DNA of 64,000 bases from Symsagittifera roscoffensis. Taxonomy: Eukaryota > Xenacoelomorpha > Acoela > Convolutidae. Numbering within the stretch: position 1 is the first letter of the stretch; each line of letters begins with the position of its first letter. Position numbers and translations under genes: made by a program. The notes beneath the pieces were generated by a model. That model ran no database searches and was not told the DNA's origin. It worked only from the letters and a program-made list of their open reading frames with translations. Positions 1 to 11,520 of this stretch are shown in pieces. The stretch is taken from NCBI RefSeq assembly GCF_963678635.1, contig NC_087068.1:10482027-10546026 (forward strand), given 5' to 3'.

Positions 1-78
1 GGGGTCCTGTGCGGGGGGAAGGGTTTATGTTTTGATTGGAGATTACTGAAAAAAGGAGTTGGAGAAAAATGAATATTT

Positions 79-1408
79 TTAGAATATACATGTGTATGAT
101 AATCCTGAGTATGGGTTATAAAATGTGATGTAACCAATTGTCTTTTTGGTATATCTGTCGTATTTATATATTACTTCAGTTGTTATAAATAGTGGTGGTA
201 GTGATTGAGCTGTTATGTTTGGTGGGTTTGATGGGTAGGGATGTTGAGTAATGTTGTTTAATTTAACTGTGATTTCAAATTTTAATTGTAGACTATTTTG
301 TTGGAGTATTTGGATGTTGTGATCACGAATGTCTTCGTGGATGTCTTGTCGATATTGTAGTCTATTGAGTGCCCAGTTGTGGAGTCGGTTACTTTCTAGG
401 TGTTGTCCAAATAATGGTGGAGGTGCTGTGAATGTAATCCAATCTAGTCTTAAAGGAATATTTGTTGATGATTGTTCGCGATATCTAGCGTCGAGGTTAT
501 TTGGAAAATTTAAGTTAAAAGGCGTCGGTGAAATCTGGCTGATTGATGGTGTTGATGGTAGCAATAATGTTTCTGGTAGTGATGAGGATGTTGTTGTATC
601 CGTAGAAATATCTATTGGGTCATTGATTAAATTTGGTTCACCTTGTGTGAATGATTGTGTTGTCCAATATGGTAGTCGTGATGTTTGGTTTGGGGGGTTA
701 AAGGGATTTTCACGTATTTGTTCAGATGTTGGTGTTGAACCTAAGTAATCTGAGGGTAGGCTTGAGGTGCTACGTTGTGAAAGAAGCGTAGGGGTTTCTG
801 GTAATATACCGATGGGGTTTTCTGGAGTACTTTGTGATGGGGATTGAGGTATATCAAAATGAACTCGGGGAGTTTGAGAATTTCTGTTTCGTCGAGGATG
901 TATAATTTGTCTATTTATTTCTACTGTATTTTGGTTTTGATTAAGATTGCGTATTCTACTTAATTCTTGTGGTAGTGTTGGGTATAGGTTATATGTTGGT
1001 TCATTTAGAGGTGCTTGTCGTTGAACTGGTTCTAGTGGTTCAGATAAGCGAGCGTGTCGTTCTTCAAAAGTATATGGGTTATCTTGAGAGGAAATTCGTG
1101 TAGATGATTGGGGGTTTTGGGTAGTTGAAGGTGTTGTTGGGTTATCTTGGGATGATGTCGGTGAAGACTGACTTTGTGACTGTTGGTTAGCAATTATTGA
1201 TAGTTTTTGGTCTAATCTTTTAGTGAAAAAATTTATGTTTATTATAGTATTCTTCTAGAAAAAGAATTAGGAGGATTGTGGCTAGGGCGAATGTGATGAT
1301 TGCTTTCTTTATACATTTGCATATTGTCAAGATGAGGGATGATAGAAATGTTATAAAAATTACAAATAGGAAAAAAATGTCTGTTCTACTAAAAATGGTT
1401 CGTATCAT
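79..1408 (-). pseudogene. Third ORF of the retroelement, in the env position, function unknown
   Basis: An ATG at 1408 opens a 62-codon frame ending at 1220. It encodes two hydrophobic stretches separated by a short Cys/Lys segment (CKCIKK). A second frame, open from about 1254 down to 79 without its own ATG, overlaps it and gives a long Ser/Pro/Thr/Gln/Asn-rich protein ending in a more ordinary hydrophilic segment. Joining them needs a +1 (or -2) shift in the overlap; I see no convincing slippery site, so a mutation is the simpler reading. The position downstream of integrase is where env-like genes sit in some Ty3/gypsy lineages. No fusion peptide or envelope family is recognised, so the env idea rests on position and hydrophobicity only. 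Confidence 0.5.
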
Positions 1409-2216
1409 TTAGATAAGTTTTGTGAATCGTACCTGTGGATATAGTCAAGAGCTTTTGAAAGCTGGAGGTATAGTTCAAATATGGAATAGAAAATTTAAAA
1501 AATATTGCAAAAAATGATTAAAATTATTACAAAAGGTTCAAAGGTATCAAAAAGAAATATGATTAAAAGTTTAAATATCGTAAAAAATTGTTTGAGATTG
1601 GTGAGAATTATGTTGACTGATTGAGAGAAGAGCATTTATGATCGAATATTTTTTGTTGTTTGAGGCAATTTTCAAGTGTGGTCGAATTATTTATTGGTTT
1701 TTTGACAAGTGGGTTGAACTTTGTGAAAAATTGTTGGGGACAATTTTTATGGTGATCGGGAGGTCTTCTTTTTCTTTATTTTTATTTGTCAAATGATCCG
1801 GGGTATTTTGAGATTTTTATACTTTAGGCTAATTAAAATGGTCGTTCTTTTACTTTAGGCTAAGTTAACAGATTTGTTTTGGGGGGTATTTGAGGTCTAA
1901 GTTGGGGAAATATTGTTGATCTTTGGGTTATTAGATAAGGGAGGGTTATGATATTATGGTGGTATTTTTTTTTAGTTGTCAAATTGGAGTGGTTTGCTTA
2001 TTTTTGACCTGGAGGTTGCAAAGTTATAGTTATAGATATGCCTGGAGTTTTATATCGTTCGTCTAGTTGATCTGTGTTAAAGTTAGAGAAGGTGACGGAT
2101 TGGATGAATCCTATTGGCTAATTATGAACTAGAATCGCTGCGTGTTTGTCAGCATGTTATTTTGAAAAATTAAAATTCAAAATGTTTCAGAGGTGCAAAG
2201 ATTATTAAATATAAAA
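1409..2216. other. Non-coding spacer between integrase and third ORF
   Basis: No coding sequence is recognised on either strand. The stretch is rich in T and G on the plus strand and carries a short direct repeat (ACTTTAGGCTAA at about 1822 and 1852). It could hold a splice acceptor or leader for the third ORF, but nothing decides this. Confidence 0.5.
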
Positions 2217-4431
2217 TTAAAGCTGTTTTTGAAATTCGACTTTCTTTAATATTTTAGATCGTGGAATGAATGTTTTATAGTTTTTACGTGGTTGATTTCT
2301 AAGTCGTGATGACACTCTATGTTCTGATTTGTCGAATTGTTCTTGGGGTATTACTTTTTCTATCATTTTTCTGTTTTTTCTTTCTTTTTGAGATGTATTT
2401 TGATCTAGCTTTTTTGTAATGTTTTTCGTTGTAGTTGATTTTGTATTTTGGTTTTCGAGGTGAATATCATTTTGTTCCTTTGTTGTATTTTCCATATGTG
2501 GGTTGATTTGAATAACTTTTAAACCTGTAAAAGAATATAATTGAGTTAGTTCGCGTAGTGCGTATTCTTTTGGGTAATAAGGTAATAGGTTATTTCGATG
2601 TTGAACAATTTCTTTTTGTTCTGAGTCGGTGATTTTATATGTGACATCAATGGGTTTTGCAATTATTTGGTATGGTCCTTTACGAAGGGGTTGTAATTTT
2701 TTAGAAATTCCTTTTTGAGTGTTAAAATTGGGTTTTAAAACAAATGTTCCAATTTTTAAATCGGAGGCTGGTGTAAAGCGTGAATTGATTTGTTCATTAA
2801 TGTTTTGCCTTTGTAACAACTTTTTTGTTACTTTTTGGTAAATTTCATTGTGTTTTTTATCTCTGTTTAAAATCCATTCGGTGTGTGTACCGGAGGCTAA
2901 TTTAATAATTTGTGGGTGATGAAAATGATCTTCATCGTGTGTGTGTAAAGGTAGGTTATAACAAATTGAGTCTTTATTCGGTTGACAATAACTTTGTGCA
3001 TTTTTATGAGAGTTTGCTGTAAACATTATTGGTTTGCGTGGCTTTTGATTAAAAACCATTTCATATGGTGACATTCCTAGAGTTGTCGTGATTTGTGAAT
3101 TATATGCTAAGGGAAATAGTTTGACATCTGCTGACCATTCGGTGTATCTTGTATCGATTGATGATACATCTAAGATATTCTTGTAGTGAACGGTTCATAC
3201 CTTCGACTAAGCCGTTTGTCCAAGGTGCGTGAGATGTACGTGGTTTGTGTTTGATGTTATATAAATGACATAGTGTGATGATTTCATTATTTATGAATTC
3301 TGTACCGTTGTCTGTAACTAAAATTTCTGGTAGTCCGAATTTGGCTATCCAGTGTTCATAAAGCGTTGTGTAAGCGTAATAAGCGTTACAATGTGGTACT
3401 GGGTTAAGTGCTACATAATGTGTAAATGCGTCAACAATTACCATAATGTAGGAGTTTCCTTCGGATGAGGGTGAAATTGGTCCTTTTGTATCAAATGAAA
3501 TACGGTGATTAAAGTACAAACTTTGTCCTTTAAAATCTTGTTTTTGTGCTATTTGTTTTTGATTTGGGTAAGGTTTATTTAGTTGACATACTATACAATC
3601 ATTGCATAGTACTTTTATCCAAATTGGTGCATTTGGAAAATAAAAATTTTGTATGAAATTTGAATATGTTTTCTCTGATCCAGAGTGTCCTTTAATGTTT
3701 TGTGTATGTGAAATATTAAAAGCTATGAGAATCATACTTAAAGGGAGACAGGGAACTGTAGATTCATTTAATTTATATTCTAGAAGGTCTGTGTTTTCAT
3801 TAATTGTTGTATTATTAAATTTTCGAAAGTATCGGAGGAGTGTTTTATTTCCTAAAATAGTTGTATCTGCCTTGACGGGTTTAGTTTTATATTTGTGCCA
3901 TGATTTTAGTTGTCTAATTACTGGGTCAAGATTTTGATATTGTTTCAAGGTTGGAATTGTAATTTTTTCTGTTGGAGGGAGAAAGATGTTTTCAATTTCT
4001 AATTTAGATAAAGGAATTGTATCAAGTGGGTCATGGAGGTCAAAAACTTGATTTATTGTGTATTTTGAATCGTTTGTTTGTGGTCCTGATAAATTTATTT
4101 TATCAGTTAGATTTTCTTTTTCAATTAGTGGAAAAAGGTCTTTTTTATGCGGGTGTTGTTTTATTCTTTTTTGTTGAGTGTTATTTTTTATCCATTGTGA
4201 ATATGGAATTGGTTTAAAAGTTGTTGTTCCAAGTAAATCAACTTCATAGTGGTTATTTTGGCAATCTAAATAAAGTGGGAAGTGTTGTAGATTATTTACC
4301 TGTGAGTGTTCAACGTCAGTTTTTACTGCATATTTGCATTCTAGTCGGGGTGATGTTTCGTTTTCTGCAAGGTAGAATTTTATATTTTTGGGTATTTCAA
4401 CTGTAGTCTTACGTGTAAGTAATTCAGGTGG
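2217..4431 (-). pseudogene. Retroelement integrase region of pol (frameshifted)
   Basis: The frame is open from 4431 to 3100 and lies in the same frame as the RT ORF upstream, separated only by the TAA at 4432. It holds an HHCC-type zinc-binding region (His pair followed by CNDCIVC) and the catalytic D,D,E of retroviral-type integrases: Asp in SFDTKG, Asp in VTDNGTEF, and Glu in NGLVEGMN. The rest continues in another frame, 3074 to 2217, with a GPY/F-like motif (KGPYQII) typical of Ty3/gypsy integrase tails. The frameshift near 3150-3200 breaks the protein. Known role of the family: inserting element DNA into the host chromosome. Confidence 0.88.
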
Positions 4432-7400
4432 TTAATTTCGACTTAAAGTGTCTGGTAATGCAAGATTTTTTCCTGCTGTCCAAACTATATGTAAGTTTGG
4501 TAATTTCATTAAAATTAATTGAAATCTATAAACTCGATGATTTGGATTGGATTTTTGTGTAAAAAGAAAAATGATTGGTTTATGATCTGTGAATAGAACT
4601 GTTGGATGTTTTGATCCAAGTATCAGAAATTCATATTCTGTTAGTGTATATATTATGGCTGTACATTCTCTCATTAGAGTTGAGAGTCGTAGCTCTGCTT
4701 GAGTGAATAATCGAGAATTTGCTGATATAAGGTTCATTTTGTTTGTACCATTGTGTGATTGTAATAATGCTGCGCCAATGCCAAAATTCGAAGCATCGCA
4801 CATTGCATAGAATGGTTGATTTGGATCTGGAATTGTATTCGAAATTTGTTCAGTTAAAAGTCTTTTAATTTCTTCAAATCGTGCTTGATGTTCTGTATTC
4901 CATTCGAAATTATTTTGTTGTCTAAGTATATTATAGAAGGGTCTTAGGTATAATTGCATTTTATAGACATATTTGCTTAAAAAGTTTAACATTCCAAGGA
5001 TTTCTTGGATTTTCTTTTTATTTGTTGGTGGTTGGAGCTTCTGAATAGCATCAATGCGTGATTTTAATGGAGTGATTGTTTTTCTTTCTATATTATGTCC
5101 TAAGAATTTAACTCGTGTCAAAAAGAAGTGTGATTTATCGGGGGCGGCCTTCAGATTTTCGTTTTGAAGTATTTTGTGATAGTGTTCTAAAACATTGAAC
5201 ATTTCTTCTTTTGTCTGTGATTGCATAAAAACATCGTCTAAATAGGTAATTGCGTTTTTCTTGAGTATTAGTGGTCTAAAAATTTTGCTCATAAAAGCTG
5301 AAAATGCTGCTGGTCCTATGGATATTCCATAGAATAGGCGGTTGAATTCATATTGCTGATTTCCAATAACAAATTGTGTTAGGCGTCGCGATTGTTCATC
5401 TAGTGGCATTTGATTGTATGCACTATTCATATCTGCGGTTGTAAAGTATTTTCCGTTTATTTTTGTTAAAATAACTTGTATTGGTTCAATAGGCCAATTG
5501 CACTTTGATTCGTCTATGAGTGAATTGAGGTATCTAGCGTCGAGAACTAATTTTAATGATTCTCCTTTTGCTAGGATGATAACAGGGTTGATAAATGTGT
5601 TACCTTTTGGTTGTTCTTCTTTATTTACTGGTGATATAATTTTGTATTGTTCTAAAATATCGAGTAATCTGTTCACTTTATCGTGTAAGTGAATTGGTAC
5701 TTTACTTGCTCTTTGTTTTTTGAAAACTGCGTCAGGTTTTAATGGGAGATGTAGTGATGAGCTGATTTTGCCAACATCAAATTTGGATGTTGCATAGACT
5801 GATGAATAGTTTATTAGCTGTTTGGCTAATTTATCAAATTCGTCTTGTGTTATTTGTGAATGTTGGAAGTTAAACATTGTTAAAAATTTCTGTTGATCCT
5901 CTGTGTAGTTACTTATGTTGAATGTAGGTTTGAAATATGGGGTTTTTGTGAAATAATCCGTATTTTTTTTTTCGTTACTTATTATATTATTTATGGATAA
6001 TTCTTCATTAAGAATTGTGGATTGACAAATATCTAATAATTGGAGTATATTATTTACGCGGTATGCTTTTTCGTGTATCGGTGATATTGTAGCGTTGGTT
6101 TCGCAATAGCCTAAAAGTCCTAAAGGTAAAGTTACGTGATAGGGTGTATTGTTGTATACGTGTAAAGAAATAATATCTGAATTCGAGTTTTTCAAATATT
6201 TTATGGATGAGATTGTGATTTTGAAAAACTTATGGATAGGTTTAAATTCAAAATCTGACATATAAAATTGTTGTTTGTTTTGTTTTTTGTCATATTGGTG
6301 AACTTGTTTTATTGAAAAATTATATATGTTTCCTGATAGTGGTTTCAGGTGTTTTCTTTGTTGGTTATATATTGGATAAAATTTTGAAAAGAATGGTGGT
6401 TGTTTATTTAATCTTTGGAAAAATGTTAGGGATGTGTCTTTTGTTTTTGTGTATTTATCTTTGATTAGTATTTTACTATTCAAGATGTTGATTGTTGGTA
6501 TGTATTTAGAGATAAATGGTATTCCAATGATATTGTGTTTAATATCAGTGATATGAAATATTTGTTTAAATGGTTTATTTAAAATTTTATTTTGTTCTAT
6601 TGTTCTTGTGGGGAGAAGAAATAATTGAATTTTTCCGTAGTTTACCAACGTTGATCCTTGTGCTGTTGCTAGCTTACTAGAGGTTTCAAGAGGTGTTAGT
6701 TTTGGGTGTAAGGTTTTTATTTCATTCCATGTGGGAATGTTTATTATGTTTGATTCTGCTCCTGAATCATTTAAAAAATCAATTTCAAGATCTGGTGCTT
6801 GAAATTCTTTGTTTCTTGGACTTTCTAAAAGAAATAGTATTAACCAAATTTTTTCTTTAGGTTGTTCTTTTTGTATATTTTGATAGATGTGGTTTGTATT
6901 CAAACATTTTGTTTTGTCATTTTCATTGGATTGATTCGGAGTGTTGATTTCGTTAGTTTCTTGTGTCGTTTGTGTGGAATGGATGGGTTCAATATAATAA
7001 TTTTGAAGGAGTTCTAATTGGTTTTCATATATATGTGATGAAAAAGGTTGTTCAAATAAAATAGGTTCATAGTCATTTTCGACTGCTATCATATTGATGG
7101 AGATAGTGTTTTCTGTATCACTTTTGGAGTCTGATGATCCACAGTTGATTTGATTTAGTTGTAGCGTATCATCTACTGTGTCATCAATACCTGGGGGGTC
7201 TGATGTTGTTTCTGGATTTGATTGTACTTGATTAATATGTCTTTGATGTTTAGGTGTACTACTTCTGTGGCGATTGTTAGAATTATTATAATGATTACTA
7301 TTTCTGTGTGGTGATTGGGAATAATTTCTATAACGAGTATTATAACTTGAATGTCGACTTTGTGAATTATTTCGTGATCTGTTTTGATAATTATTGTTTG

Positions 7401-7566
7401 ATCTGTTATAGTTTGATCTGTTATATGAGTTATTCCTTGATCGATTGTTCGGGTAATACTGATTTCGGTTGTTTGAATAACTTCTATTTCGATTATTGGA
7501 GTAGTTTCTATTTCTATTATATGATGAGTTTCGTGACTGATTGTTTGGATAGTATTTATTCCTTGA
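4432..7566 (-). pseudogene. Retroelement protease, reverse transcriptase and RNase H
   Basis: One open frame runs from 7566 to the TAA at 4432. The first ATG that fits is at 7092. In order it shows an aspartic protease site (DSGAES, about residue 109 from that ATG), the RT core with a YLDD catalytic box at about 5233-5244, and an RNase H ending in the typical TAGKNLALPDTLSR run just before the stop. The protease has DSG rather than DTG, which some Ty3/gypsy elements and retroviruses also use. An internal TAA at 7567-7569 separates this frame from an Arg/Asn/Ser-rich gag tail. Known family role: processing the polyprotein and copying element RNA into DNA. Confidence 0.92.
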
Positions 7567-7579
7567 TTAGGAATTAGAT

Positions 7580-10474
7580 CTAGAAACAAATTGTGTTGTA
7601 TTTGAATTGGATCTGGAGTTTATTTTGACTATTTGGTCTATTGTAATAATTTTGTGACGAATTTTGTGTATGTCTTCGTTCTGGCGATCTTCCTCTATAA
7701 CTTGAGTTATGTGGTGATTGAGTTCTCGTATAATTGGTATTGTTCGGGAGTGGTTTTCCTGAACTGTTGTTGCTGTATACATTTTTGTTCGGTAGATTTT
7801 GATCTTTCTTCATGTACTGATAGAATGATTTATTTGGTTCTTTATATTTTTGAGGTTTGTTTTGATTGTCTTGCTGTTTTTGTCTACATTCAGAAATGCT
7901 ATGTCCGTATCGTCGGCAATAATTACACCATTTTTTGAAAGATGGTTTGCCTTTAAAGTTCGGGTGTTTTTCATAGATGTTGAGTATTTCAGTGATTTTT
8001 TCAACGAGGTCTGTATCTGATTCCTGTATATTGTTTATATTTGTGGAATTTGTTTCAATTCGGTTAACATATTGTAATTTCAGATTTTCTGTTTCTTCAA
8101 GTTTCATTGTGATTTCCGCTTGTTCTAGTTTGTCTACTAGTTTTCGAAAATCTAAATCGGGCTCTCGAATTGAGGAGGGATGGGATGCTCTCTTTTTTAT
8201 TGCTATTTTTCTTAGTTGAGGTGTTAAGGTCATCATTAATATTTCTGTCATTTTTGTGTTTTTATAGTCGTGTGTATTTAATGAATATGCTTTTCGAACT
8301 AGTGTTTCGATGCGTACTGCTAATTGTTTGATGGTTTCATTTGGTAATCTGCGAATTTCATTACATAAAACTCTTTGTTGTTGTTTGTTTCTTTCGGAGT
8401 CAAACATTTTTGAAAATTCTTGTGTAAATCTTTTCCAATTTGATTTTATTTCTATAGGCAATACTGAAAACCATTTTTGGGCTGCGCCGTCTAAGGTTGT
8501 CTTTATCAACGCTGTGCGTCGATGTATCCAGTTTTGATGTAGTGGCGTATTAATTGGTTCAGGTCCTATATTTAAAATTAAATTTGCTGTTACTGCATTT
8601 AAATAATCTTCTACAGAATATTCAGGATCTGTTCCTGTGAATACCATTAAAGGTTTGTTTGATGTTATTGATGATCCACCCATAAGGTTTGGATTCATTG
8701 TCATTTGTAATGATTCTGCTGCATTTGGCATTTGTGAAAAATTTGAAAGTTGATTTCTTGTTATTTCGTGTTGTTGAAGGTAATATGGGAGTGGTATTTC
8801 ATTTTGCATTTGTGTTGGTTGATACGAGTGTGTAATCATTGGGTTTTGTGGCTGAATTGGTTGAAAAGATTGTGTATTAATTGGGTTTTGTGTTTGTATT
8901 GGTTGTTGATTTTGTGTATCTATCTGGTGTGGAGAAAAAATTCTATGATATGTATGTGGTTTCTGTATTCCTTGTCCACGATATTCTTGGGTATATGGTG
9001 CAAATATATCTGGTTGTAAATAATCATCATCAGAGGATAAGTAATCCGTTTGATGAGGTGCTTGTTTTTTATTTTTATTCTGTTGAAAGAATGGGTAATT
9101 TTCACTACAATCCTGTGGAGGATGTGAGTTAGTTTGAAAATTTACTGAGTTGGTTGTTGCCATTGGATTATCCCAATATCGAGATCTTATCTGATTATTA
9201 TTATTTTTTCCTGGGGGAAAGTTTGTTTTTGATGGATGTGTGTAATTATAATTGTGTTCTGCAAAATTGTTCCTTGTGAATGTTCTGCGTGTTTTTGACG
9301 TCCTTGTGAATGTTCTGCGTGTCATGGGTCTATATGTTTGATAATACATTTGTGAATATTTTGGAGCAACCGAAGGTTTAACGGTTGATTGTAAGTTTAC
9401 CTGTGCTAGTGAAGTGTTTGTATTTCTTGGTGTTGTTAAATTTGGACGTATCGGTGAAATACTTTGTTGTGTAGTTGTTGTTGTTTGGACGATTTCTTCA
9501 TTTATGAAGTGTGATGGTGTCTGAATATCTTGTTGAGTGAGATTCCTAGTTCCATTAAGGTTTTCATTGTGTATGACGGTCGAATTTAAACTGTTATTTC
9601 GCGTATCGGGTAAAAATGTATTGTAGTTTAATGGTGTTGCATCAATGGTTAATGGTATTACTCTCACATACTCTCTTGTATAAGATATTGTACTTATTGC
9701 TTGACTTGAGATTGATTGTGGGAAATTTATGAATGCATAATGAGACCATTCGGGGTCCCAAACGTAGTCTGATTGTTCTGTGATGGCGGTATCATCGTTT
9801 GAATTTTGGGGTCTAAAATTTTTTCTTGCTTGTGAAATTAAATCTATATTATGTGTGAAATAATCTATTATAAACCATGCCAAAATTTTTTGTAAATCAT
9901 GTTTTGTATGTTGTGAAACTTCATCTTTAGTGAAATTTTCTTTAATTATATTTAGGAAAGTTGAAAATAGTGTGATTTCATGTCGTACCCTTATTTGTTT
10001 AGATGTTTCTGTCGGTGAGACATTTGGGATTGGGATTTCGTTTTCTAATATTGAGATATAACTATATATTATTGCAAAAACTTCATTGGTAAATATGGAG
10101 TTTGCTCTTTGTGAGTTATGATATTGTATGCTTTTTATATATTCCGAGAATACTTTTGAAAATTCTAAATCAAGGTCGTCTGTTTGAATTACATAGTTGC
10201 GGTGATTCTGGTTTGGTGAGCTGAATTCTATGGTGTAGATTCCGTATTGTTGTGTTAAGTTACATATATCTTTCAGATAGTGATCAATAATTTGTCTTTT
10301 GATTTTTACATCTGGGAACTCTGCTTTACATGGGCTGATTCCGGGCTCAAACAAATTTAAGAGTAAATTCTTGCAAAAATCATGTTGTCCTCTATTATCG
10401 GGTGCATCTACGAGGAAGGGGTAGATATCGTCATCATCTGGACTATCTTCACTCGGAGTGAGTGTTTGGCTCAT
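7580..10474 (-). CDS. Retroelement Gag-like protein with CCHC zinc knuckle
   Basis: A 964-codon ORF starts at a true ATG at 10474. The N-terminal third is not recognised. A Gln/Asn/Pro-rich middle includes repeated QPIQTQNP-like units. A capsid-like Retrotrans_gag region follows (around AAQKWFSVLP). Near the C-terminus is CNYCRRYGHSISEC, a CX2CX4HX4C nucleocapsid knuckle. A 20-plus-bp direct repeat at 9276-9323 doubles the peptide RRTFTR. At its end the basic Asn/Ser/Arg-rich tail continues in other frames, so the last residues are probably a frameshift product or the site of programmed shifting into pol. Known role of the family: forming the particle that packages element RNA. Confidence 0.88.
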   Translation of the reverse strand: MSQTLTPSEDSPDDDDIYPFLVDAPDNRGQHDFCKNLLLNLFEPGISPCKAEFPDVKIKRQIIDHYLKDICNLTQQYGIYTIEFSSPNQNHRNYVIQTDDLDLEFSKVFSEYIKSIQYHNSQRANSIFTNEVFAIIYSYISILENEIPIPNVSPTETSKQIRVRHEITLFSTFLNIIKENFTKDEVSQHTKHDLQKILAWFIIDYFTHNIDLISQARKNFRPQNSNDDTAITEQSDYVWDPEWSHYAFINFPQSISSQAISTISYTREYVRVIPLTIDATPLNYNTFLPDTRNNSLNSTVIHNENLNGTRNLTQQDIQTPSHFINEEIVQTTTTTQQSISPIRPNLTTPRNTNTSLAQVNLQSTVKPSVAPKYSQMYYQTYRPMTRRTFTRTSKTRRTFTRNNFAEHNYNYTHPSKTNFPPGKNNNNQIRSRYWDNPMATTNSVNFQTNSHPPQDCSENYPFFQQNKNKKQAPHQTDYLSSDDDYLQPDIFAPYTQEYRGQGIQKPHTYHRIFSPHQIDTQNQQPIQTQNPINTQSFQPIQPQNPMITHSYQPTQMQNEIPLPYYLQQHEITRNQLSNFSQMPNAAESLQMTMNPNLMGGSSITSNKPLMVFTGTDPEYSVEDYLNAVTANLILNIGPEPINTPLHQNWIHRRTALIKTTLDGAAQKWFSVLPIEIKSNWKRFTQEFSKMFDSERNKQQQRVLCNEIRRLPNETIKQLAVRIETLVRKAYSLNTHDYKNTKMTEILMMTLTPQLRKIAIKKRASHPSSIREPDLDFRKLVDKLEQAEITMKLEETENLKLQYVNRIETNSTNINNIQESDTDLVEKITEILNIYEKHPNFKGKPSFKKWCNYCRRYGHSISECRQKQQDNQNKPQKYKEPNKSFYQYMKKDQNLPNKNVYSNNSSGKPLPNNTNYTRTQSPHNSSYRGRSPERRHTQNSSQNYYNRPNSQNKLQIQFKYNTICF

Positions 10475-11024
10475 TTTTTCGTTTAATGACTGTTAATAAG
10501 TAATTATCTATGTGTCTAATTGGTTGATTCCAATTATATAGGTGTACTGGTTTGTGTTTATATTGCTTTTTTATTCTTCTTTTTCCTCTTTTTGATGAAT
10601 TTGAAGTTGTTTCTGAGTCAGAAAAATATAATTGGTCGTGAATGGGGCAATTTTTATCTTTTGATTCTTTTAATTTATAAAGTCGTCTAAATTGCTGGCT
10701 TATGATTCTGAAAATGCGTTTCTATCTTTGGAAAATCTTTTTCGTGTTATTTGTCTTTGTTTGGTTATTATTTTTCTTTTTAGTGTTTGTCGTTTTGTTC
10801 TAATATATCCAACTGTTTGTGTATGAGGTGTGATTACAAGGTCGTATTTTTTGTTATCTATTTCACAATTGTGTAGAACGATTGTTTGTTTGTTTCCTAG
10901 ATTTTTAAATGACATAAGGTTTAGGATGACGGATGCAAAAAGTTGTTAGATGATTTCTATTTTCTTAAACTGTTAGTCCTTACGATTTTTTGGTTAGCTT
11001 AACCTGGGTCTATTTGTTCCGGGT

Positions 11025-11520
11025 TGGAGAGAAAAGTATATCGATTCCGAAAAATGATTTTTTACTTTCTCGTGGCTAGTATAAGCTAAGGTGTTAACTT
11101 ACTTAATCTTACTTAGGGGTAGTGATTGTGTTCAAGGGTTGGAGAATAGTAAATCGATCCACAAGGTTCAGGTATAATTAGAACGCGAGTAGTTCGTTAG
11201 ATACTATTTTAAACTTACTAAGTCTAAGATTTATCCTGGGTTTGTTAAGAGGGGGGATCAAGTGAAGGATGAATAACCGAAGTTCTTCACTGTTTATCCT
11301 AATTTGAATGGTTAGTTTTGTTCAAAAATTTCTATTAGTCTTGGGTTTATAGAAAGGGTTGGATAGTGAATCGACGTTTGAGGTCGTTAGACACTAGCTA
11401 AGTGGGTGGGGAGAACAAAATTGTTCTTTTTGATCCAAGGATAGGCCTCGATGATCAAGTTTTAAATTTAATTAAATAGAAAATGAATTAAGATCCAAGG
11501 ATAAGCCTTGATGATCTGAT
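11025..11520. repeat. Diverged direct repeats in the retroelement leader
   Basis: A unit beginning GGGTTGGA and including an (A)TCGAT/ATCGAC core recurs near 11025, 11137 and 11358. A separate unit GATCCAAGGATAGGCCTCGA recurs with two changes at about 11431 and 11493. Copies are imperfect and unevenly spaced. Confidence 0.55.

Larger units (their letters stand above)
1..10474 (-). mobile_element. Ty3/gypsy-like LTR retrotransposon, decayed body
   Basis: Seen: on the minus strand, reading from 10474 towards 1, there is a gag-like ORF with a CCHC knuckle, a protease/RT/RNase H frame, an integrase with a GPY/F-type tail, and a third ORF. RNase H before integrase is the Ty3/gypsy order. Decay is clear: the pol frame has a TAA at 4432-4434 between RNase H and integrase, a frameshift near 3150-3200 inside integrase, and frame changes around 7570-7600. 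The left part may be cut by the window edge, and no LTR pair could be matched by eye, so the element limits are unknown. It is probably not autonomous now. Confidence 0.9.
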
